Origin: Skeletonema tropicum
Taxonomy: Eukaryota > Bacillariophyta > Thalassiosirophyceae > Thalassiosirales > Thalassiosiraceae
NCBI GenBank assembly: GCA_037178625.1
Contig: CM074128.1
Coordinates: 4,030,001 to 4,094,000 of the forward strand
Length of the DNA stretch: 64,000 nt
Direction: 5' to 3'
The notes under the pieces are model-generated. The model saw only the letters and a program-made list of their open reading frames with translations. It had not been told where the DNA came from and searched no databases. How positions within the stretch are numbered: position 1 is the first letter of the stretch; each line of letters opens with the position of its first letter. Position numbers and translations under genes: made by a program. Below, in pieces: positions 1 through 10,222 of this stretch.

Positions 1-1091
1 CAAAGAATGAACGATGAACATGACAATACAATACATGATCTCTCTCTACGTCAAGGACCTCCGCTGCTGTGCGTTTCTGGAAAAAGGGGGATAATCAAAG
101 TCATTGACACAGTGCTCCAATCACTTGTCATGACACTGCTTGGGCATGGAGATTCAGTGAATGATTTGAAGTGCAGCCCGACAAACGAATCACTACTACT
201 TTCTGGATCAAAGGACCACTCAATACGTTTATGGAATTTACAACATGGTGCGATGATTGCAATCTTTGCTGGACATGACGGACACAGAGGACAAGTTTTG
301 AGCCTATCATGGCATTGTAGCGGAACAAATTTTGCAAGTAGTGCCTTTGATAACACCATCAAGCTTTGGAATGTGTCTGATAGACTTACAGCAGGAAAAG
401 CTGAAAAGGAAGGGTCTGTAGAGGCAGCTATTCGTCGAAGTTTTGAGATGAAACGTGGTGACAAGTTCACAACAGCAATAGAACAAACTCCTTACTTCTC
501 TACAGACTCTGTCCATGATCTGCCTGGCTGTGTAGGTATGGACAAGTCTGTGTATATTACTCGTGTCTTGCAAGTTGCATAAGTATGCTCACACAAACTC
601 ATTTTTGTTCTCACTCCTAGACTGTATACAATTTGTGAATGATTTGATACTCTCGAAGTCTGTCCAAAACGTAGTAGTGTTGTGGAAACCTATCGTGACT
701 AGTGAAGACTTTCAAGCCTTCAATACAATGTACCCAGCCCACGTCAACGAGAACAGGAAGAATGACGACAGAATTAAATCCAAGATTATGTTTTTACGCG
801 AGTTTACTTTGGATAAGTGCGATAATTGGTTCATTCGATTTGGTTCTTCACCTTGCAATGAGATACTGGCATTGGGCAATCTCAAGGATGAAGTGAAAGT
901 TTGGAAACTGATGGGGAGTAAAGATGACGACGAAGGACATTGGATGTTTTGGCGATAACAATGAAGGGTTTTTGTGCAAGTTAAAGACAGGTGGATCAAC
1001 AGTTAGGATGGTTGCAATCGCAGGAATAGAGTGTTTTGTGGCCGTGTGTGACGATTCATCTATTTGGATGTTCAAGGCAATTGAATCATGA
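1..1091 (+). CDS. EED: EED/ESC-like WD40 protein of PRC2, 5' partial, with one apparent frame break
   Basis: Predicted Polycomb repressive complex 2 subunit that reads H3K27me3 and supports the E(z) methyltransferase in the nucleus. The frame is already open at base 1, so the N-terminus lies outside the window. WD repeats are clear: GHGDSVNDLKCSP, then SKDHSIRLWN and a third ending DNTIKLWN. An 85 bp GT-AG intron (536-620) joins HDLPGCV to DCIQFVNDLILSKS, the most diagnostic EED signature. CDNWFIRF corresponds to the human aromatic-cage WY pair, here WF. Around 925-945 the frame must skip one base: the first frame ends at a TAA (956-958), while the next frame carries the expected EED C-terminus including VCDDSSIWMF and stops at 1091. 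The break may be a sequence error. Family identity is strong; the exact gene model is not. The 3' end is 75 bp from the convergent SNF2 gene. Confidence 0.82.
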
Positions 1092-1166
1092 ACGCAACTC
1101 TTATCATATCTGACATCATTTTCATTATCGCTTACATCACTACAAGTAAAGACACCATTATCAGGT

Positions 1167-4100
1167 TCAAGCTCTCTTACCCTTCACAGTTGCTTCGCAT
1201 CCAAAGAGTGCCTCCAATTGCTTGAGGCGCTGAAAAGATGTCTCTCCCATCCCGTTCTCGTCGATATGACGTTCTCTTGTTTGAGTACTGCTGTTCAACT
1301 TTTCTTCTTCCTCCAAATCACCTGCACCATCCAATAGAGTTGAAGCGGTGGGACGATCAGCAGCGAGAGATCGACGATTCTCGAGCACTCGCTGTTCCAC
1401 AGTGTTCTCCATAATGAAGCGCTTCACAGTAACAGGCCTAGTCTGACCAATACGATGGATGCGGTCAATAGCTTGTTCCTCAATAGCACTATTAGTGCAT
1501 GGATCCATGAGGAACACATAGTTTGCAGCCATGAGGTTCAAGCCAGCTGCTCCAGCACGCATCGATAGCAGCAACACCTTCACTTCTGGCTCATCAGTAA
1601 AGCTGTGGATGTTATCTGCTCTTTGATACTGTTTCATGTTACCATCGACACGCGAAAATTTGACTCCTCTAGCCGTTAATTCTTGTTGCACAATGTCAAG
1701 CGTACCAAGGAATTGAGAAAACACAACGCACTTTGAAGTTGCGTCGTGTTGGCTCATGAGTTTGATTTCTTCTAAAAGCCTCGCAACCTTGCTTCCAACC
1801 TGGGCCGAAGCGATGTTCCACGCTTCAAGAACTTCTCCAGGAATAGTATGGCAGAACGCACGTTGTTGCATTTTCTCTTTGCTAGTCAAAACTTCTGCAA
1901 CAGCACGTTGGTCTGATGCTCCTGTAGTGCTGCTGAAGATTTCTTTCTGAAGCAGATTGAATCCATTGATATCGATTGCTTCCGACTTTTCTTCTTTAGC
2001 TTTGGGCTTCTGATCATCATCATCCTCGGCCATTTTTTCACCAGCATCTTTGGCGTCCCCAAGGAATGTGAGCTCCGTCAAGTTGATCAACTCCCTACAC
2101 TCGGGGCAATTTCCTCGCGGCTCACGGGAGGAAGACAATGATTCAAGGCAGCTCCTTATGCACTCGCCGCAAAATTTGTGAGCACAAGGCGTCAATGCGA
2201 TGTCTTGCTCTTCAATTGACTCCAGACAAATTGGACATTCCACGTAATCAATTTCGCCTTCCTGAATCGACATCACGGCTTCCCTCATTCTGTTACTAGC
2301 GGAAGGGCGGGCTTTTGTGATGGCTTGCTGCAAAATATCTGCCCTGGTTAGATCAAATTTCTTTGGCTCGGGCTTCTTCTTCTTCTTCTTCTTTCCCAAT
2401 CGGGCTTCTTCTTTTTCACGCTTCCTTCTCTGTTCTTGATCAATCTTTTCATTCAGATTGTGAACGTTATCCAAGTTGACAAGACTCGCATGGCCGCATG
2501 CGTGCCGAGCCACAAAGAGCATTGCATTCAGTTCAATAAATTTTCCAAGAGCAGATGCTGGAGATTCACTGCGGAGAGACATAAACCGTGCAGTATTCTT
2601 TGTTTCCAGGTAGTCATAAACAAGCTTCTCTTCCTCCGAACCGAATGGCAAAAGCAGTGTCTCAACTGTTCGAGGAGGAAGTGAAACAAGCGCTTTTCCG
2701 TCCAAATTTTGTTCCTTGGAGTGCCTAATCACCATGCGAGATAGAAGACTTCGTAGAACATTGAGAGCATAGTAGTTGTGGTTGGAGTAAGGGGTTTCAA
2801 TACATTGCTTCCAAAAGTCAGGTCTGCAGAATTGTGGAACACGCAAGAACCTTAATTGTCCGTATAGATCAGCTAGCGAATGTCCAACAGGAGTTCCCGT
2901 CACGGCATAACGATGTGTCGACGAAAGATGAGAAAGAGCAGATTTCACTCGATCCCCAGTGTTGTTGTAATGGGATTCATCAAGAAAGATCCGGTGGAAA
3001 TGCACTCTCCTGAGCTTGTGCATAAGTTGAGATGAGCCCATGTTCCCGGCTGACCGACGTCCCGACGAAGAGAGGAGAAAAGTACTGATGATCACAATGT
3101 CTTTGGAAGCTATTTCTTCGGGAGTTACCTTCTCGTCGTTGTGCAAAGTAATGAAAGACATCCATGGAGCAAATCTTTCAATTTCAGCTTGCCATTGAGG
3201 ACAAAGTGTCATAGGAGCAATCACCAACGTACCACTGGATAGGAATCCCTTTGTAGTAGAGGCCAAGCATGCACTTACAGATGGCGGGGGAACATAAGCT
3301 GGATGATTGATCTTTGCAATGTGCTCCCTTGGCAACGTTCTATTGTGCAGTGATGGAGGCGACGCCACTATCAGTGATAGCGCAATGACCGTTTTCCCGA
3401 GTCCCATCTCACTACCGACAATGGCGCTCGAAGGGAAGCTGTCGCCACAGTACTCAGAAGCATCCTTTTGATCAACATCGGATCAGGTAGTCGAAAATAT
3501 CACTTAGAATCGACCCTGTCAAGTCACAGAAGAAGAAGCCATGTTGCTCGTTCCCACCAAATCCACGCATTCGATGCCACAATTCTCCGCTAGACCCCAT
3601 GCCGGTAGGGTTGGTCTCCTTGTCAACTAACCATTTCAACGAAGTCTTTTGATAGTTTCGGAGCTCGAGGCCGTTGTCAGCTAGACGTTTTGGTGTGTCT
3701 AGAAGAGGCTGATCTTGGATTGGATAATTACAATCTCTCACCAGCTCAGAGAGATCAAAACACTTGGACATTTGGCCAAGCACTTCATCAGCACCACTGC
3801 CCCTAAGGCATACACTGGAGGGCAAAGATGGCGCAGAGACTTGAAGGCTGCTGTTGCAAGGATCACGAAGAAGCATTGCAATGAGATCTTTCTGTGCACT
3901 GCGAACTGATGTTGGACTAAAGTCCATTGGAAGACAATCATTGCGATCACTGCTGAACAGCTCCATAGTTCCCCACAAGCAGTACTCCACACCACTTTCA
4001 ATTGCTCTAACATTAATGTCCTCCTCCTCATTGATTGATTCGTTCATCGGCACAATAATTATAAGCTCTGTAGGCTCTTTCAAGATATTCAAGACCTGAA

Positions 4101-6298
4101 CATCATGAGAGTCTCGGGGTTTCACAACCCCAAGGAACAAAGGACCTTGTCCTTTACGAGCTCCAAACGACTTGGCCGTCTCAAAATCTAGCCGGGGCTC
4201 AGAGAGAAGAGTAGCAAAGCTCAACAATAAACTACGCCTCTCATCTTCGTTCACATCCGACATCTCTCTCTCATTCGCTTCAGATAATTTCAGTTCTTGC
4301 TGCAAAGAAGTTACTCTTTCTTTCGCAGCATTCTTCTCCATACATTCTGGAAGAGCACGCGTCTCTTGGGAGTACTGAAGAATTTTATTGTACCAAGTTT
4401 GCCATTGATGCTGAGTGCACCCTTCGTAGGAATGCTTACTTTGCAAATATGCGCCACGAAACTCATAAGACGTCTTCTTCTGCAGGGTAACAATGTCACC
4501 GTCATCTTTTCTGTATTTGATATACGACATACCATTAGAATCAAGATCCCAACCAAACAACTTCAGTCTCCGCTGAACCACACGGCACGCAGAATTGAAC
4601 GTATTCTCTTTCGATGTTTTGTCCACTTGCGCCTTACGAAGTTCTTCATTTAGCTCCACGATTCGCTCCGCCGATGCAACCGCTAGAACTCTCTGATTTT
4701 CCACTAATTGTTCCACAGCGCTTTCCTTTCGTGCTGTAACGTCAGCAATAAATCGTTGTTGTGCACGTGCAGCAAGCTCTAGAGTATCAGCACTTAGAGC
4801 AGGTAATTCTGAGAGCGTTGCCTCGAGAGAGCGCGTCTCCTCCCCCTTGACCAAGTACTTTTTTCGAGCGTCCATGATCTCGAGACAACCTGGGCACAAC
4901 CAATCACACGTGGGCACAGCAGTCAACCCAGCACACGAGACATGCATTTCGATATCACAACCGTCGCATATGAGCATTTCATCTGGATCATTTGGAAGCT
5001 CTGAAGAGTGAAAGATAAGCACAAAATATGAGTTGAAAACAACAACAGGGCTATTCATAATAAAGAGAATGCATCAAATAACTCACCTTTCTTCAAACAC
5101 TTGGAACAAGTAGCCAACGCCTGGAGTTCCTCATGATGATTATCAACGATTTTATTCAACTTCCACTTCGAGGCTGCCGTCTTTGGGATCTTGATAATAG
5201 TTCTTGCAGCAAATAAAACTTGCCTCTTGGTTTTCTGACCATAGAATCGTTTGTTGAAAGGTATAGCTGGAAGCTGCTTCCAATCTTCCATACCAAGATT
5301 TTTGGCAATCTCAATGTAGGTATCATTGTTTCTGGTGACGTAGTAATTCTGACACGCAGACACACATCCAGGTTCAGGGAATCCATTTTCTAGTAGGTGC
5401 ATGTAGTCATCGTCATGGTTGAATGAGTCTCTTGCCTTGGCAGCTATAGCTGCCCTTGCCTTGGGTACAGCAGTCTTCGCCTTGGCAACTGTCGCTGCCC
5501 TTGCCTTGGGTACAGCAGTCTTCGCCTTGGCAACTGTAACTGCCCTTGCCTTGGGTACAGCAGTCTTCGCCTTGGAAACAGCTTGCTTCTTGTTTGCAGC
5601 TGCCTTCTTTGGTTTAGACGCGTCAGCCTTTCGCTTCTTTGCATTCTGGTAAGTGGATGGTTTCAGCGCCTTCTTTGTCTTTTCAGTGTGTTGAGCAACG
5701 ATGGTGACCTGTCCCTTGGCTGCCTTCAACACGCGTACACCATGTGCAGCATCACTGCAGTTGATAGTGTTGATTGATTCGACTGTCATGCCAACAAAAA
5801 GTCTGTTGTGGAAGAGACCATCTTTGGCAATATGTGATACTTTAATAACCCCTGCTGTTCCTACTAAGCCAATGCCGAGCTTGGATTCCTCGGTTGGTTT
5901 GACAACTGTTACTGTCTCACGGTGAATGACGTTGTTGTCGGCCGCTTTTTTCGTCTTTGGAGCGGACGGTGCATGTGATATTTGACTATTCTTTTGAAGT
6001 GCACCTGATGATGATGGTTGTACTGGGGCCGGCACTGTTATCGGCGCAGCCCTCTGAACAACTACATTCCTCTCTACGTTGGCATACAATTGAAAGAGTT
6101 TCACCCAACCCTGCACGCCTCCATCAACTCCAGGTAGATACACGCCATTGAGCCTGACAATGACATCGCCCTACCTCAAACGGAGACGCTTTGTTATTTT
6201 TCTTGCTCACTACACAATGAACCATCGGCCTCGTTTCGGTATATCCCAATGCCGAGAGCTCCCGTGGGGATTGCCAGTTGGATTCTCGATGATGACAT
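1167..6298 (-). CDS. SNF2-family ATPase with PDZ, PHD and RING domains (Rad5/SHPRH-like), three apparent frame breaks
   Basis: A roughly 1,680-residue nuclear protein, likely a DNA translocase/E3 ligase of the Rad5/SHPRH class acting in replication-damage tolerance or chromatin. Order from the N-terminus: a PDZ-like domain starting at ATG 6298 (GALGIGIYRNEADGSL ... GDVIVRLNGVYLPG); a second PDZ-like block (KLGIGLVGTAGVIKV); a Lys/Ala-rich tract with three 45 bp repeats; a C4HC3 PHD finger (CSKC, CDGC, HVSC, CPGC) assembled across an 86 bp intron (5001-5086, GTGAGT...CAG); SNF2 motif I (SEMGLGKT), motif II DESH, TGTPVGHS; a C3HC4 RING (CPIC...CAHKFCGEC...CPEC); helicase-C with motif VI (DRIHRIGQTRP). 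The reading frame needs a one-base skip at about 6214, again at 6169-6171, and again near 3475-3490; conserved coding sense continues on both sides each time. It is either a real gene with sequence errors or a recent pseudogene. Confidence 0.8.
5431..5580 (-). repeat. Three 45-bp in-frame coding repeats (Lys/Ala/Pro-rich)
   Basis: Inside the SNF2/PDZ gene a 15-residue unit of the form AKAKTAVPKARAATV occurs three times with near-perfect DNA identity. The unit resembles histone-H1-like basic tails and may bind DNA non-specifically. In-frame length keeps the frame whatever the copy number, so length polymorphism is likely. Confidence 0.8.
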
Positions 6299-6641
6299 TG
6301 TTTGAGGCGCTGTTATGCTATGGTATCATTCAAAAGGTGAACGACCAATTATTATGAAGGTAGGTGAGGTGAAAAAGTTGTTGGGAAAATGCTGGAAAAT
6401 GGCAAGAGCTGCGATGCGCCAATTATTTGTACTTATTCTACTTGGCTTTTGATTGACATAGGAATCAATAGTATCTAATTACCCAGTCTACGAAGTACAA
6501 GTACGGGTATGTGTAGTAAGAGAGGAGTACATAGAGGATGGAGGCATGGTAGTGTTAATGTTGGTGTGGGGAACGAAAGCTCGCCGCACCTATGAAACAG
6601 TGTATCCAATTTAAATCGCACAATGATGAGGCATGAAGCTG
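6299..6641. other. Intergenic spacer, no gene seen
   Basis: 343 bp between the SNF2 gene start and the end of the next gene, both on the minus strand. It would hold the SNF2 promoter and the 3' UTR of the dioxygenase gene. AT-rich, no long reading frame, no clear repeat. Confidence 0.5.
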
Positions 6642-8047
6642 TTATCCAATCCTTGCTCGTTTGCTTTTGCGTTTACCACAATCATCAGAATCATCATATT
6701 CAGCATCATCGAAATCATCATCAAACTGATCTGAATTCTCTAACATTGCTTCTAGCATTGCCTCTTCATCGTCACTATCATCGCAGATTTCATTCCTTGA
6801 ACTCTCTTTGACATTCAAAGGAGCAACGTTGTCGTCATCATCCTCCACACCATCTCTTCTCTCCTTCATTGCCTTGACGAATTCAACAAAGACCTTTTTG
6901 CGGTAAGTCTCATTGAGCTCATCAGCATGCTGCTTGCAATACTCATAACATGCACGCAGATGCTGCGTAGACAAATTATCAAACCGTTGGTAGTATATGA
7001 GCAACTGAGAACATACCAGCAGCAAACGTAGTGAAAAAGGTGGAAGTTGATCATTGTCCATTGAGAAGTTTGTCAAGTAAGGTGCTTCGTAGTCAACATC
7101 ACTGTAGACAAATGAAATGGCGACCCTCGGGTGAAGATTACTAGCGTGAGGATTCCCCGCTGATCCCCAATGAAGTATTCTATGTGTGAAGATAATGGAT
7201 TCTCCTGCCTTTCTTGGTAAAGCACGAATGTTTTGATAAGATTGTTTTGTTGGGAGCGCTCTCGAAAGTGGGTCTGAAAAGTTACCGTCATCATTGCTGC
7301 TTTCATTATTGTTTCCACTAGCATCGGCTGTTGTTTCATCGCTTGAACTCTCTGGAGGATCATCCCCTAAAAGATATCCTGGATCAAATTGCTTTGGAAT
7401 CACATCTGTGACAGGGAAAGAAGAGAAAGGTCAATCACGCTGCATCTTAACAGGTCACAATTCCAGCACATGCACAACTTCTATCCATACTTACACAAGC
7501 AACTGTTGTTGGGATTTGCCTCAGCCAAAGCTATCCAATGCGTAATGTACTTCGCTTGACCATCGGAATAAAAACTTTGTTTCAGAGCATCAAGAGTGTC
7601 CGGTTGACGATCCCGATGTGGGCTAAATCCTACTTGCTTTTGACGAGGATCAATGTGCCATGCAAGCATATCAAAATTAAATCGCATCTTTCCATGAGAT
7701 CGGAGAATTCCTTTGTTTTGTTCTCGAAGTAGAAGCTGCTGCGATTCTGCTGCTAGCTGCCATGTCTCATCGAACAGCAGTGCAAATGTTGCTGGTAGCG
7801 AGTGCTCTAGTTCTAAATTTGATATCGATTTACCAACTTTTTCTTTGAGATTGTTGTTGCAATGTACCCCATCCAGTAGAGCATAACCATCATCAATGAG
7901 TCGATTCAATAATTCTTGTCTTTCCTTGTGCTCGTCGATTATTTGTGCATCTGATGTCCAGCTGTCACCATCATTGGAGATTGAAAGTTGTGGACACAAC
8001 TTTCTCCAATACTTTTCATCCGACCAACATGCTATGAACGGATGCAT
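6642..8047 (-). CDS. Phytanoyl-CoA dioxygenase (PhyH)-like Fe(II)/2-oxoglutarate oxygenase
   Basis: Predicted non-haem iron, 2-oxoglutarate-dependent oxygenase of 438 residues. Two exons (7495-8047 and 6642-7405) are joined by an 89 bp intron (7406-7494, GTAAGT...CAG), which restores NNSCLYVIPKQFDPG. Metal ligands are visible as HRD in GFSPHRDRQPD (the HxD motif) and a later His in NLHPRVAISF. GESIIFTHRILHWGSAG is the usual strand before the second His. The last ~80 residues are acidic and end in a Lys/Arg-rich, possibly nuclear-localising, tail (KRKSKRARIG). Substrate is unknown: the family covers phytanoyl-CoA, small metabolites and proteins, and nothing here picks among them. No PTS1 peroxisomal signal at the C-terminus. 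Confidence 0.7.
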
Positions 8048-8582
8048 ACTTCCTGGACTGTCTCTCTGGCATAGGCAATAAAGCTTCTCTGCGCTCTAGC
8101 TCAGTATGTATAGTATGTTGACTCAATAGCCTGCCTGCCCTGTGTGTTGTGTGTTGTTTGTGGTGGAGTGAATGATGGAGCGTTTATTTGGCGCGGCGGG
8201 GCCTGATGGGAGACACGCTCTGACATTTGCATGACATCAACACAATGAGACAGGGTGATTTTTTGATCAGCAACGCAAGCGAAGCGGCGCACGGCGCAGC
8301 GCAACTCGCAGCGCAACTCGCAGCGCATGCAAGCACTTGTTTGCTTTGCGCTTGCTTTTACTTACATACTTAGTGCTTGGGGCTTAAAAAGCTTGCTGGT
8401 TGCTTATTGTTGCTCGACCATTACATCATCTTTTGTAGACAGCAGCGCTTTTGAAATCTTCTGTTGAGGTTTGCTGACTGATGCTAACTAACTCCAAAGT
8501 TCTTACTCAGCGAACTATATGATTCATCTCCTCCTTGGCACACTTATCTCACGTCGGTAAAGTAGAAGACGACGGGAACCCA
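8048..8582. promoter_or_regulatory. Divergent intergenic region between PhyH-like and Atg22-like genes
   Basis: 535 bp shared upstream region of two divergent genes. It contains a short GC-rich direct repeat (GCGCAACTCGCA twice, about 8298-8324), unusual against the AT-rich surroundings. No gene seen. Promoter role is inferred from position only. Confidence 0.45.
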
Positions 8583-10137
8583 ATGACAGCATTAGATAGT
8601 CAAACAACCGAAGAAGTAGCGGCACAGCAACCTTTATTCCTACACAAACCCCCATATGGAGATCATCTGGAAGCAAGAGGATGGGCATTCGATGCGATTG
8701 GGCGCTCCTTGTCGTTTGTAGGAAATGCCGTCTTTGTTGGGACAGCTGTTGTTCATCAAGCCAAAATAAATGCTGGCTGTCTACCTGAAGAAGTAGAGTG
8801 TACAGGAGTAACGCAATATGGCATACGACCGTCGTCATTTTTGGCATTATACAATGTGATTGTAGGATTAGCTAGCTCAGCGTTACTACCATTGCTGGGT
8901 GCTATTGTCGACCACACTCCAAGTCGTTTGATGGTTGCAAGAATATCTGCCGTGTCGTACTGCATTCTTCTATTCCCAATGATATTCATATCACAAGCAA
9001 CGTGGTTTGCAGTTGCTATTCTTTTACTATTAACTGCATTGATTGGCTGGATACACAGTGGTATGAGTTTTGCATACCTCCCAGAGATGAATGATGATAA
9101 AAAAACTCTCGAGAGATTGAACACATCCTTTACAGTAATACAATTTACAACAAACGTCATATACATTGTAGTTGTGGTGGGAATAGCAGCAGGGGCAGGC
9201 TGGATGAATGATTCTTTAGCTACAGCTAGACTTGCACAATCAATCAACTTTTTCGTAACAACTGTATTCTGGGGAATTGCTTGGTTAAAACTAATGGGAC
9301 CTCGACCTGCCATGTCCCAACTACCACCTGGAAGACACTTGCTTACAATTGGGTTCCGCACCATTTACCGCACATCCATTGACATAGCTAAACATCATAG
9401 AGCTCTTGGCTGGTTTTATGGATCACTGGCATTTTCAGAGTCGGCGACGCAGGCGTTGTTGATCATCATCACAACATATTCAATTGAGCTGCTTAATTTT
9501 TCATCGATCCAGGCCGGTATCATGTACCTCATTGTGTTGCTCAGCAGCGTGCTTGGATGTTACATATCTGAACTATCCTTGCGACTGCTCTCTCCGAGAC
9601 GTTCAAATCAACTGTGCTTAGGTTCCATGGCACTATTCACTGCATTGGCTGCGGCATTTGTGAAAGACTCTCATGCTCTATTTTACACGTTTGCTTCCTT
9701 CTGGGGTGTTTGCGGTGGCTGGAAGTACACAATTGGTAAGTGACGTATGTTACTGTATGCTTCGGCCGCGCTTCAGGATACCAACTCATTGTTTCATTTG
9801 TTATGCAAAAGAGAGGTACTTGGCTATTACAATCATTCCCAAGAACAAAGATGCAGAATTGATGGGAGCTTATTTGTTTTTTGGTCAGATATTAGCATGG
9901 CTTCCACCATTAGTTTTTACAGCACTCAACGAAGCTGGCGTCTCAATTCGAATCAGCATGCTTTCGCTACTTACATTTTGGTTCATATCCGTCATATGTC
10001 TACAAATAATGGGTCCATATGAAAATGCATTGCGGCAAGCGAATGAGTCTATAGAAGACTCTTCTCCTGCCGCAGACATTTCTCCAGAGTCAGTCGAAGA
10101 ACCTAAGTCGGAACAAATATCTGAAGCTCCAAGCTAG
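8583..10137 (+). CDS. Atg22-like vacuolar MFS transporter
   Basis: A 492-residue multi-pass membrane protein of the Atg22/UMF1 branch of the major facilitator superfamily; yeast Atg22 exports amino acids from the vacuole after autophagy. The ATG at 8583 is the first in frame. Two exons, 8583-9735 and 9812-10137, flank a 76 bp intron (GTAAGT...AAAG), giving WKYTIERYLAI. Visible family features are the N-terminal RGWAFDAIGRSLSFVGNAVF, YGIRPSSFLALYNVIVG and LLPLLGAIVDHTPSR, followed by about eleven further hydrophobic segments and a 45-residue acidic cytosolic tail. The substrate is not shown by the sequence. The 3' end lies 85 bp from the convergent FLVCR-like gene. Confidence 0.72.
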
Positions 10138-10222
10138 AGATGAATGCTATCCGTACTGAAGGGTTTTGTTCGCTGTCTTGTTTAGTGTGTAAATAGTGTA
10201 AACATGATCCATCTGAATACTC

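Noticed and set aside
3407..3530. Small intron to explain the SNF2 frame break
   Set aside because: Only about 46 bp candidates exist. The sequence on both sides of the break reads as continuous coding sense, so a one-base extra fits better.
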